This document shows, piece by piece, positions 53,609 through 61,662 of a DNA stretch of 64,000 nt (its first letter is position 1; each line of letters starts with the position of its first letter). A model generated the notes under the pieces. The model was not told the DNA's origin and made no database searches. It saw only the letters and a program-made list of their open reading frames with translations. The position numbers were made by a program, and so were the translations under genes. This DNA is from Deltaproteobacteria bacterium (GTDB taxonomy: Bacteria; Myxococcota_A; UBA796; SXON01): positions 1 through 64,000 of the forward strand of contig BJHF01000014.1 in assembly GCA_014191855.1 (NCBI GenBank), given 5' to 3'.

Positions 53609-54288
53609 GCCTCGAACGCCCACGCCTCCCAGGTGTCGGCGGTCGGGTTCTTCGGCACGAGGAAGCCTTCGAACCACGGGACCGCGACGTAGCGGCCCGG
53701 CGGCACCTCGAAGGTGAGCCGCACCCGTCCAGGCGCGAGCTCCGCAACCGACGCCGCCTCGATTCTCGGCGTTCGGGGCGACCAGTAGCGCCCTCCTGGG
53801 TCTACCGCAACGCGCAGCGCGCAGCCCTCGGCGTCCACGGCGAACACCCGCCAGTCCGTCGCGTGGACATCAAACACGTGCGGGTGGACCGATGTGACCG
53901 GGAGGATGGCCCCCTCGGGGAGGCAGTAGCGTTGCTCGGAGGGCGCCACGCGGCGCACCAGATCGACCCGCGCGAACGGCGTGTAGTCCGGCTCCAGGTA
54001 CAGCCCCGGCGCGGACGGCCAGGGCACAAGGGAGACGGCGGCAGCGGGCGGTGGAAGGGCCGCGGTGGCATCGACGTGCAGCGCGCCGGCGGCGTGGGAG
54101 GGGTGGGTGACGACGAAGTTGTAGTCGGCACGCACACACCGAGTTGTGAAGCTCCCACCAGCGTCGGTGACGGCGGAGCAGGTACCCTCGGTCGCGACCA
54201 GGCTGGCCCCCGCGATGGGAGCGCCCCCTGGATCCGCGACCTGGCCGCGCAGCTCCACATCACACCCCAACAGGAACAGCACCAGCAT
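53596..54288 (-). CDS. Lipoprotein with carboxypeptidase-regulatory-like domain
   Basis: 230-aa predicted lipoprotein, MLVLFLLGC (Cys at residue 9, no basic n-region, and no longer start available). VELRGQVADPGGAPIAGASL begins a CarboxypepD_reg-like beta domain (~residues 10-75). The remaining ~150 residues include VTSVHPHVFDVHATDW and are beta-rich without a recognised family. Probably outer-membrane attached. Confidence 0.7.
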   Translation of the reverse strand: MLVLFLLGCDVELRGQVADPGGAPIAGASLVATEGTCSAVTDAGGSFTTRCVRADYNFVVTHPSHAAGALHVDATAALPPPAAAVSLVPWPSAPGLYLEPDYTPFARVDLVRRVAPSEQRYCLPEGAILPVTSVHPHVFDVHATDWRVFAVDAEGCALRVAVDPGGRYWSPRTPRIEAASVAELAPGRVRLTFEVPPGRYVAVPWFEGFLVPKNPTADTWEAWAFEASAG

Positions 54289-54300
54289 CCGATGAAGCGC

Positions 54301-54522
54301 TCAGCCCAGGACGAGCGCGTGATCGATCTTCGCGGCCGGGATGAGCACTCGATGCGTAGCCCCCTCGAGCGGCGCACCCGTTTCGCTGAGCCAGGTATCG
54401 ACTTCGACCAGCCAGCCCAGCGGCTTCTCCGCCTCCAACATGCCTTCCACCGCCACAGCGGCGCGGGGGATGTAGCCGGGGAGCGTGAAAAACGGCTGCT
54501 TCAAGAAAATTCGGACGCGCAT
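54301..54522 (-). CDS. Small conserved-looking protein, unknown function
   Basis: 73-aa protein from ATG 54522 (MRVRIFLKQPFFTLPGYIPR) to a TGA 12 nt before the lipoprotein start. Composition (charged, aromatic, no low complexity) is more protein-like than the shadow ORFs. No motif recognised. A longer version from 54543 adds seven residues. Confidence 0.5.
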   Translation of the reverse strand: MRVRIFLKQPFFTLPGYIPRAAVAVEGMLEAEKPLGWLVEVDTWLSETGAPLEGATHRVLIPAAKIDHALVLG

Positions 54523-54561
54523 CGAGGCTCCAGTTCCGGGCATGCTGTAACGCGGAGGCCG

Positions 54562-55311
54562 ATGAGACTGGCCAAAACACTCTTGACGTGTCTATACTTG
54601 GGTAGGCATTGCGTGCGTTCCTCCGGCTCCATCTTCGTGCTGATTCTGATCCTGCTCCCCGCGGTGGCCCGCGCCGGGCAGCCGCTCGCCGTGTGGCTGA
54701 AAGAAACCGGGCCGCGATCCCCCAGCAACACCGCGACGGGGGGCGCCGCCTCGGAAGCGCCCACGCCGGCCGCTCAGCCCGACTTCGGCCTGCTCCCCGG
54801 TCAGGCGCTGCACGCGGTGCTGCGCACGAGCCTTGGCGCCGTGGACTGCACGCTCGCGCACCAAACGGCGCCGTACTCGGTCAAAGTCTTCGTCGACCTC
54901 GCCCGTGGCGCACTGCCGTGGACGGACCCGCGCACGGGTCAGCTCACAACGAACCCTCTGTACGACGGCACCATCTTCCACCGGGTGATCCCTGGGTTCC
55001 TGGTGCAAGGGGGCGATCCCACGGGCACCGGCACCGGGGGTCCCGGGTTCTCGGTTCCCGACGAGATCGGCGTAGACGCGCAGTTCGACCGCGCCGGCCT
55101 GATGGGCTTCGCGAACCGCGGCCCCAACACCAACGGCTCCCAGTTCTTCGTAACGGACGGCCCGGCCCATCACCTTGATGGCCGTTACACCCGCCTCGGC
55201 ACCTGCGGAAACGCAGATGTCATCGAGAAGATCGCGCGCGTGCCGCGAGGCGAGCGGGATCGGCCGGTGGTGGCGGTGGTGCTGCGCTCCGTCGTGATCG
55301 TCGCGAAGTGA
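54562..55311 (+). CDS. Secreted peptidyl-prolyl cis-trans isomerase, cyclophilin type
   Basis: 249-aa cyclophilin (232 aa if started at GTG 54613). ATG 54562 has GGAGG just upstream; the GTG start would give a tidier signal peptide (SGSIFVLILILLPAVARA). Active-site motifs: FHRVIPGFLVQGGDPTGTG, FANRGPNTNGSQFFV and LDGRYTRLG. Catalyses prolyl isomerisation of exported proteins in the periplasm. First of two tandem cyclophilin genes, 56 nt apart. Confidence 0.88.
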   Translation: MRLAKTLLTCLYLGRHCVRSSGSIFVLILILLPAVARAGQPLAVWLKETGPRSPSNTATGGAASEAPTPAAQPDFGLLPGQALHAVLRTSLGAVDCTLAHQTAPYSVKVFVDLARGALPWTDPRTGQLTTNPLYDGTIFHRVIPGFLVQGGDPTGTGTGGPGFSVPDEIGVDAQFDRAGLMGFANRGPNTNGSQFFVTDGPAHHLDGRYTRLGTCGNADVIEKIARVPRGERDRPVVAVVLRSVVIVAK

Positions 55312-55367
55312 TGTTGCCGGGTTGCGTTGCGGGGGAGCGCCGTCCCGCGATCGGTTAACCGCGCACC

Positions 55368-56090
55368 ATGCTCATCCTCCTGACTATGCTGGCCTGCAAG
55401 GACCAGGCGACGCTCGAAGAAAACGAGAAACTCAAGCAGCGCGTGGGCGACCTTGAGCGCGCCAACGGCCGGCTGGAGAAAGACAACGAGGCGCTGAAGG
55501 TTCGCCTCGAATCCGCAGCCTCGGCAGCCGAAGAAGCCGCGAGCGGCGAGCGCCTCGGCAGCCTCGGGCTCAAGCCCGGTCAGCAGCTCATGGCGACGTT
55601 CGTAACTTCGGAAGGCACCATCCACTGCACGTTGCGCCCGAAGCAGGCCCCGGAAACGGTGCTGAACTTCGTGCAGCTCGCGAAGGGTGAGAAGGAATGG
55701 ACCAACCCCAAGACCGGCGAAAAGTCGAAGTCGCCGCTCTACAACGGCACCATCTTCCACCGGGTCATCCCCGACTTCATGATTCAGGGCGGCGATCCCC
55801 TCGGCAACGGCACGGGCGGCCCCGGCTACGAGTTCGCCGACGAAGTGGGCGACTTCACGACCTTCGACCACACGGGCATCCTCGCCATGGCGAACGCCGG
55901 TCCCGACACCAACGGCTCCCAGTTCTTCATCACCGAAGGCACGCCGACGCACCTCAACGGCAAACACAGCATCTTCGGCGACTGTGAAGACCTTGACGTG
56001 GTGGCCAAGATCGCCCGCGTGCCGGCGGGGCGCAACGACCGGCCGGCCAAGGACGTGGTCTTGGAGCGCGTAGAGATCAGCACGAAGTAG
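55368..56090 (+). CDS. Lipoprotein cyclophilin with coiled-coil linker
   Basis: 240-aa cyclophilin anchored as a lipoprotein: MLILLTMLAC (Cys at residue 10). A charged coiled coil (LEENEKLKQRVGDLERANGR..., residues ~15-60) precedes the isomerase domain with FHRVIPDFMIQGGDPLGNG, MANAGPDTNGSQFFI and LNGKHSIFG. The coiled coil may hold the domain away from the membrane or mediate trimerisation. Related to but clearly distinct from the upstream cyclophilin. Confidence 0.9.
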   Translation: MLILLTMLACKDQATLEENEKLKQRVGDLERANGRLEKDNEALKVRLESAASAAEEAASGERLGSLGLKPGQQLMATFVTSEGTIHCTLRPKQAPETVLNFVQLAKGEKEWTNPKTGEKSKSPLYNGTIFHRVIPDFMIQGGDPLGNGTGGPGYEFADEVGDFTTFDHTGILAMANAGPDTNGSQFFITEGTPTHLNGKHSIFGDCEDLDVVAKIARVPAGRNDRPAKDVVLERVEISTK

Positions 56091-56097
56091 GCGGGAA

Positions 56098-57141
56098 TCA
56101 GAGCGGCAGGGCGTTGTCCTCACGGTCAGCAGTGGCCACCACGATGGCCACCCCTCCCGATACCGGAGTCACGGCCATGCCGATGCTGCCCCAGCTCGAG
56201 CCGAGGGCGGCGTGCCCGGACACAGACCACCACATCACGTCGAGGCAATCCGCCACCGTGGTTGCACGGCAAGCGCCCGTCGTGCCCTCGAAGAAGCCAG
56301 CCGCCGCGAGCTGCGCCTTGTCGTCGGCGAGCACCTGCCCGGCCACGAAGCTCCGCAACCGGGCCCGGGCCACGCCGTCGAGCAGCGAATCGCGCTCGGC
56401 GGCATCCCGCCGATACCACAGGTCCAACGCGTCGAGCCGCACCAGCAGCTCCTCGTCGAGGTCCCCCGCGATTTCCCCCGACGCGGCGCCGCCAAACGGT
56501 GGGCCCTGCGGCGTGCCGCGGTCCACGTACACCGGAAACGTCGTCACCTCCCCCTGCTCGTCGTACAGGCCCAGCAGCCATTCGCCCGACTGGTTCAGCA
56601 CCAGGGCGTCGTGCGCTTCCTGCAGCACCCCGTCGGGCGGCACGGCCAGGATGAGGTAGCCGGGAAAAACAAGCCGTGCACCAACGTGATTTTCCCGAGC
56701 GAACAGTGGGAGTTCCCCGCGTCGCGCCCCGATCAGCAGCACCCACTGGTCCCCTGCCCGGCCGCGCGCCCGTACGAGGCCAAGGTCGCGCCCCGTGGCC
56801 GCCTGCGCAGCCACCAGGATGTCCTGCGGCACCTCGTCTTCCGCCACCCGCTGCGTCCGCGCCTCCGCCACCGGCCAGGGGTACCCCGCGAGGATGGCGC
56901 GCCAGCGCAGATCCGCCCTGTCCAACGGGCGATCCTCGATCAGGCGCATCGCGAGCGCGCCCGCTGCCCCCGACAAGGACTCGTCGAGCTTCTGGCCCCA
57001 CACCTTGGCCACGAGCGCGTCGGTGGGGAAGGCGTCGTGGTGTACGTACATGGCGGATTGCAGGCTCGGCACCCGAGGCTGCACCACCGGAGGTTTGCGC
57101 GCTTCGGGGCCGTGAACGCAAGCGAGGAACATCAGCAACAT
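56098..57141 (-). CDS. Lipoprotein of unknown function
   Basis: 347-aa protein, MLLMFLAC (Cys at residue 8; no alternative start upstream). The rest is mixed alpha/beta with a Trp/Ser/Gly-rich C-terminal part (DVMWWSVSGHAALGSSWGSI). No family recognised. Convergent with the lipoprotein cyclophilin (7 nt apart). Confidence 0.65.
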   Translation of the reverse strand: MLLMFLACVHGPEARKPPVVQPRVPSLQSAMYVHHDAFPTDALVAKVWGQKLDESLSGAAGALAMRLIEDRPLDRADLRWRAILAGYPWPVAEARTQRVAEDEVPQDILVAAQAATGRDLGLVRARGRAGDQWVLLIGARRGELPLFARENHVGARLVFPGYLILAVPPDGVLQEAHDALVLNQSGEWLLGLYDEQGEVTTFPVYVDRGTPQGPPFGGAASGEIAGDLDEELLVRLDALDLWYRRDAAERDSLLDGVARARLRSFVAGQVLADDKAQLAAAGFFEGTTGACRATTVADCLDVMWWSVSGHAALGSSWGSIGMAVTPVSGGVAIVVATADREDNALPL

Positions 57142-57148
57142 CCACGCC

Positions 57149-57213
57149 CGCTATGCCAGCCCGCCCCGGTCGGGGACCCGCCCGTTACGAATTCCGACCG
57201 ACGCTGGCATGCG
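57149..57213. promoter_or_regulatory. Inverted repeat in a divergent promoter region
   Basis: ATGCCAGC (57153-57160) and GCTGGCAT (57203-57210) are perfect arms; including flanks and a 1-nt bulge the arms extend to 57149 and 57213. Lies between two divergent genes (57141 minus, 57252 plus), a usual place for operators. Confidence 0.35.
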
Positions 57214-57251
57214 ATGTCGGATGGGCATACACGCGCTGGCAAGGAGGGCCC

Positions 57252-57527
57252 ATGGCCGACATCGAAGTGCACGGTGCAGAGACCGAAGGGACCACGATCC
57301 GCAGCCTGCGCGTGCGGTTCCAGGGCACAGCGGAACGCACGATCTCGCGGGAAACGGCGCTGTCCTGGCTCGCCGGGGGCCACTCCATGATCGCAACCTC
57401 CGGCTCCGGCAGCCACCGCACCCGCGGGCTGGCGCTGGAGCGCGTCGAGGTAGGCGGCGAGGCGTTCATTCGCACGGATACCCGCCTGCAAGCGGCGGAT
57501 CATGTGGAGCTTCCGGGCGCGCACTGA
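57252..57527 (+). CDS. Small protein of unknown function
   Basis: 91-aa protein with a strong AAGGAGG ribosome site before ATG 57252. Contains TISRETALSWLAGGHSMIAT and then a basic beta-like end. No signal peptide or membrane segment, so cytoplasmic. No family recognised; the composition suggests a folded single domain. Confidence 0.65.
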   Translation: MADIEVHGAETEGTTIRSLRVRFQGTAERTISRETALSWLAGGHSMIATSGSGSHRTRGLALERVEVGGEAFIRTDTRLQAADHVELPGAH

Positions 57528-57559
57528 GGGGCCGGAACGGGGACGCGGCCGGGAGGCGC

Positions 57560-59701
57560 CTAGATCGCCACCGCCCGATCCACGGCCACGACGCCACGCA
57601 CGCTCCGCAGCTTTCGCACAAGCCCATCGAGCTCGCCCACGTCGTGCACGCTCACGCCAAGGTCGCACACGGCGCGGTCGTCCTCGTCCTGCCGAACGTC
57701 GGCCTTCCAGAGGTTCACCTTGGCGGTGGAGCACACCCCGGTGATCGCGGCGAGGATGCCCGGACGATCTTCCAAAACGAGGCGAAGCACGCTCTGGTGC
57801 AGTGTCTTGGCTCCCACGTCCCAGCTCACGGAAACGAAGCGCTCCTGGTCGAGCCCTTTCACTTGCGGACACTCCGACTTGTGGATCGAGAGGCCCCGCC
57901 CGCGCGTGATGTAGCCGACGATCGACTCCCCCTTCATCGGCCGGCAACAACGGGCGTAATCGACGAGGATGTCGGTTTCGCCAGACACGACGATCGCGTT
58001 GTCCGCCTGCTTGCGGACGCGCTGAATGAGCGACTGAAACGCGGACGGAGGAGGCGGCGGCGTTTCGGGCGGCGGTGAGAGGATTCGCGCAGCCTCGGTG
58101 GGGCTGATCCCGCCGGCGACGACGCGCTCGGCGAGCGCATCGATGTCCTCGAACCCCGCTTCGGCGAGCCGAGCCCCCACCTCCTTGTCCGCCTGCACCC
58201 GCTTGAGCGTGGCTCCCGCCTTGCGAAGCGCTCCCTCCAGGATCTCCCGCCCCAGGGCAACCGAGTGCTCCGACAGCGTTTCCCGCAGGCGCTTCCGGAT
58301 CTTCTCCAGCGCACGATGCGAATGAGCCCACTCCAGCCACTCCCGACTCGGCTTGGCGTCGCCTCGGGTCATCACCTCGACGGTGTCCCCCGTCTTCACC
58401 GTGGACCGGAAGGGCACCAGCCGCCCGTTCACTTTCACGCCTACCGCGCGGTTCCCCACCTCGGTGTGCACGTGGTACGCGAAGTCGAGCGCGGTGCTGC
58501 CTTCCGGGAGCAGGATCACGTCTTTCCGAGGGGTGAACACGTGAATTGTCGCGCTGAGGTCAGAGCGCGCGGCCTCCAGGAAGTCGGCCGGGTCCTCGAT
58601 ATCACGCGCCATCTGGATGAAGCCGCGCAGCCGTGCCAGCTCGGCCAGCTCGCCGTTTGAAACACTCAAACGCCCGTTCTTGTAGCGCCAGTGGGCGGCG
58701 ATGCCCGTATCCGCCACCCGGTCCATCGCTTCGGTGCGGAACTGGATCTCGATCTCCCGACCGTCTGGCCCAACCACCGTCGTATGCAAGGACTGGTAGC
58801 CGTTCTGCTTCGGCATCGCGATGTAGTCCTTCATCCGCGTGGCGACGGGGAAGAACGACGAATGGACAAAACCGAGGGCGACGTAGCAGGAGTCCCGCTC
58901 CGGCACGATCACCCGGAAGGCGAGGAGATCATACAGCTCCGAGAGGTCTTTTCCCGTGCGCTGGAGCTTGCGCCAGATGCTGTAGAGGTGCTTTACGCGC
59001 CCGGTGACGCGGCACTCCATGCCCCGGCTCGACAGCGTGTCCTCGATGAGCGCCTTCGTGGCCGCCACGTACTCGCCGCGCTCCACCTCATCGAGCTGGA
59101 TCGCTGCATCCAGCTCCGCATACTCCGTCGGGTGGAGGTACCGGAACGACAGATCCTCCAGCTCCCGCTTCATCAGCTCGAGGCCGAGGCGGTGCGTGAG
59201 CGGCGCGTAGATGTCGAGCGTTTCCCGCGCGATGCGCGTTTGTTTGTCGGGCCGTTGGAACTGGAGCGTGCGCATGTTGTGAAGGCGGTCGGCGCACTTC
59301 ACGATGATCACCCGGATGTCTTTACCGAACGCCAGCACCAGCTTGCGGAAGTTCTCCGCCTGCTCCTCCAGCTTCCCCTTGTAGGCGAGCTTGCTGAGCT
59401 TGGTCACCCCCTCGACCATCTCGGCGATGCTAGCGCCAAAGCGCTTCCCGATCTCCTCCGCGGTGGCCTGCGTGTCTTCGATCGTGTCGTGCATGAGGCC
59501 GACGGCGATCGTCTCCACATCCATCCGGATTTCCGCCAGGATGTACGCCACATTCAACGGGTGTACGAGGTAGTCCTCCCCGTTCTTGCGCACCTGCCCC
59601 CGGTGATGGAACGCCGCGTACATGTACGCGTCCGTGATGAGCTGGGTATCTGCGCCCGGCGCATACGTCTGCACCTGGCGCAGCACCTCCTCGATGGTCA
59701 T
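57560..59701 (-). CDS. Bifunctional (p)ppGpp synthetase/hydrolase (RelA/SpoT, Rsh)
   Basis: 713-aa stringent-response enzyme. HD hydrolase domain intact (AAFHHRGQVRKNGEDYLVHP, VGLMHDTIEDT); synthetase domain with LLAFRVIVPERDSCYVALG, KQNGYQSLHTTVVG and EIEIQFRTEAMD; TGS domain IHVFTPRKDVILLPEGSTAL; C-terminal ACT domain. ATG 59701 is preferred; GTG 59707 adds two residues. Makes and degrades (p)ppGpp in response to starvation. It follows gmk by ~50 nt on the same strand. Confidence 0.95.
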   Translation of the reverse strand: MTIEEVLRQVQTYAPGADTQLITDAYMYAAFHHRGQVRKNGEDYLVHPLNVAYILAEIRMDVETIAVGLMHDTIEDTQATAEEIGKRFGASIAEMVEGVTKLSKLAYKGKLEEQAENFRKLVLAFGKDIRVIIVKCADRLHNMRTLQFQRPDKQTRIARETLDIYAPLTHRLGLELMKRELEDLSFRYLHPTEYAELDAAIQLDEVERGEYVAATKALIEDTLSSRGMECRVTGRVKHLYSIWRKLQRTGKDLSELYDLLAFRVIVPERDSCYVALGFVHSSFFPVATRMKDYIAMPKQNGYQSLHTTVVGPDGREIEIQFRTEAMDRVADTGIAAHWRYKNGRLSVSNGELAELARLRGFIQMARDIEDPADFLEAARSDLSATIHVFTPRKDVILLPEGSTALDFAYHVHTEVGNRAVGVKVNGRLVPFRSTVKTGDTVEVMTRGDAKPSREWLEWAHSHRALEKIRKRLRETLSEHSVALGREILEGALRKAGATLKRVQADKEVGARLAEAGFEDIDALAERVVAGGISPTEAARILSPPPETPPPPPSAFQSLIQRVRKQADNAIVVSGETDILVDYARCCRPMKGESIVGYITRGRGLSIHKSECPQVKGLDQERFVSVSWDVGAKTLHQSVLRLVLEDRPGILAAITGVCSTAKVNLWKADVRQDEDDRAVCDLGVSVHDVGELDGLVRKLRSVRGVVAVDRAVAI

Positions 59702-59714
59702 GGACACTGCATCT

Positions 59715-59743
59715 CAGTGTGCTCGCTCGGCGCGTGATGTCAA
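59715..59743 (-). promoter_or_regulatory. Weak candidate promoter for relA/spoT
   Basis: On the minus strand TTGACA (59738-59743) and ACACTG (59715-59720), spacer 17 nt, in the gap between gmk and relA/spoT. The -35 box is consensus but the -10 is poor, and transcription would begin almost at the start codon. Confidence 0.25.
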
Positions 59744-59752
59744 GAGCGTGTC

Positions 59753-60397
59753 TCAGCGCCGCGACGCGAGGACCCAGCTCTCACGCCGGTTGCGCCGCAA
59801 CAACTCGGCAACGAACACGGACTGGAACTGGGTGTGCGCCGAAGCAAGGTCGTCGTTCATGATCAGGTAGTCGTACTCCCCGGCGGCCGCGAGCTGCTCG
59901 TCGGCTTCCCGGATCCGGCGGGCGATGATCGCGTCGTCGTCGAGGCCGCGCGCGCGCAGGCGCTGCTCGATGGCCGCGAGGCTTGGGGGGAGGATGAACA
60001 CGCTCACCGCTTCGGGGTACGCGACGCGCACCTGGCGAGCGCCCTGCACGTCGATGTCGAGCACCATGCTTCGCCCCTCCGCAACCGCCCGCTCCACGGG
60101 GGCCCGTGGGCTCCCGTAGAAGTTCCCGTACACCTCGGCATGCTCCAAAAGCGCTCCGGTGGCCAACATTTTTCGGAACGCTTCGTGATCGACGTAGTGG
60201 TAGTCCACCCCGTCCCTCTCCCCGGCACGGGCCGCGCGCGTGGTCGCCGACACGCTGAACTCCAGCCCGGGAATGGAGCGGAAGGCCTCCTGCAACAGCG
60301 TGGTCTTCCCGGTGCCGCTTGGCCCGCTCACGACGAAGAGCGCCCCAAGGTCGGGCGGAGTCCACCGCGCTTTCAGCGCCTCAAACCCGCGTTTCAC
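59753..60397 (-). CDS. gmk: Guanylate kinase
   Basis: 214-aa kinase converting GMP to GDP. P-loop LFVVSGPSGTGKTTLLQEAF; GMP-binding FSVSATTRAARAGERDGVDY; EHAEVYGNFYGSPRAPVERA; LDIDVQGARQVR. 21 nt after yicC and directly before relA/spoT. Confidence 0.96.
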   Translation of the reverse strand: MKRGFEALKARWTPPDLGALFVVSGPSGTGKTTLLQEAFRSIPGLEFSVSATTRAARAGERDGVDYHYVDHEAFRKMLATGALLEHAEVYGNFYGSPRAPVERAVAEGRSMVLDIDVQGARQVRVAYPEAVSVFILPPSLAAIEQRLRARGLDDDAIIARRIREADEQLAAAGEYDYLIMNDDLASAHTQFQSVFVAELLRRNRRESWVLASRR

Positions 60398-60418
60398 CGC
60401 TCGCTCCGCTGCTCGTGG

Positions 60419-61291
60419 CTACTCCACATTGGCGACCTGCTCCCGCATACGCTCCAGCACACTTTTGAGCTCAACCACCCGCCCCGACACGGCCTGCTCC
60501 GTGGCCTTGCTGCCGAGCGTGTTGACCTCACGATGCATTTCTTGCAGGACAAAGTCCAGCTTCCGACCGACCGGCTCCTCGGCCACCAGCGCCTCGCCGA
60601 ACTGATCCGCGTGGGAGGCGAGCCGGGCCAGCTCCTCGCTGACATCCGCCTTGTCTGCCAACAACGCTGCTTCCTGTGCCACGCGGCCCGCGTCCACCTT
60701 GTCGGCGAGCAGCCGGGTGACTCGATCCTGCACCCGCGCCTGGAGCCTCGCCACCACGCCGTCCATCGCTTCGGCCACCTCTGTGCAGTAGCGCCGCATG
60801 TCGACGAGGTGCCGGTCAAGATCCCGGGCCAACGCCCGCCCCTCGGCGCTCCGCATGCTGGCGAGATCCTCCAGCGCGCCGTTCACCGCCAGCTCCACAA
60901 GATCCCACTCGGCGAGCGCATCTCCATCGTTGTCCGCGCTGATCAACACGCCCGGCTGCGACAGGATGAAGGTGAGCGGCACCTCGGCCGCATCGCGCTG
61001 CAAGCGATGGGCGACGTCATTGATCGCGTATTTGTACTGGTCCACCAACTTCATGTCGGGGACGATGCGGGTGGCGCCCTCGGTGGAGGTGCGGCGGAGG
61101 CTCAGCTCGAGACGGCCGCGGCTCACCGCGTCTTTCACGAGGTTGTTCACCCGGGACTCGAACACGTTGTACTCCCGCGGCACGCGCACCTGCACGTCGC
61201 GGAAGCGGTTGTTCACCGACTTCACCTCCACCACCACGGTCGTCGCCCCGTTGGTTGCTTCTCCGCGACCAAAACCGGTCATGCTGTTCAT
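60419..61291 (-). CDS. yicC: YicC-family endoribonuclease
   Basis: 290-aa protein from ATG 61291 (MNSMTGFGRGEATNGATTVV), with VEVKSVNNRFRDVQVRVPRE at the N-terminus and the conserved C-terminal EMHREVNTLGSKATEQAVSG. YicC proteins are RNases that act on some small RNAs; position directly upstream of gmk is conserved in many bacteria. Overlaps the upstream small ORF stop by 4 nt (ATGA). Confidence 0.93.
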   Translation of the reverse strand: MNSMTGFGRGEATNGATTVVVEVKSVNNRFRDVQVRVPREYNVFESRVNNLVKDAVSRGRLELSLRRTSTEGATRIVPDMKLVDQYKYAINDVAHRLQRDAAEVPLTFILSQPGVLISADNDGDALAEWDLVELAVNGALEDLASMRSAEGRALARDLDRHLVDMRRYCTEVAEAMDGVVARLQARVQDRVTRLLADKVDAGRVAQEAALLADKADVSEELARLASHADQFGEALVAEEPVGRKLDFVLQEMHREVNTLGSKATEQAVSGRVVELKSVLERMREQVANVE

Positions 61292-61608
61292 GCGGGCTCC
61301 GCGGCCAACCAGCTCACGCGGGGGATCCCGAAGGCCGACATGCGCTCGGCGGCGACGCTCGCGCGCGCGCCCTTGTCTCCTTTCGAGGTGACGATGAGCG
61401 GACCACAAAGGGCGGCGAACGGAGCCGCGGGGAGCACCTCCACATCCACGACCGGAACACCCGGTGTAAGCTGCTCAACCCTCGTGGGAATGGAGACCGG
61501 AGGCGGGCCGACCGGCTCGGGCGCGCGCGCGACCGACCGGCGAGGCACGGGGGCGTCCGCGGGGGCGGCCGGCCGGACGAGGAGGCGTAAGCGGTCGCGC
61601 AAACCCAT
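61288..61608 (-). CDS. Hypothetical protein coupled to yicC
   Basis: 106-aa protein: MGLRDRLRLLVRPAAPADAP, a Pro-rich stretch, and a more ordered C-terminal half with VVDVEVLPAAPFAALCGPLI. No family recognised, no signal peptide. Overlaps the yicC start by 4 nt. Confidence 0.5.
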   Translation of the reverse strand: MGLRDRLRLLVRPAAPADAPVPRRSVARAPEPVGPPPVSIPTRVEQLTPGVPVVDVEVLPAAPFAALCGPLIVTSKGDKGARASVAAERMSAFGIPRVSWLAAEPA

Positions 61609-61662
61609 GGCGGCGTGGCTAACCCGGCCGCGGGCGGGCCGGGCGCAGCTCGGCCCTGGGGC

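Noticed and set aside
54581-54604. TTGACG followed by TATACT near the first cyclophilin
   Set aside because: The boxes are only 4 nt apart, so they cannot form one sigma70 promoter.
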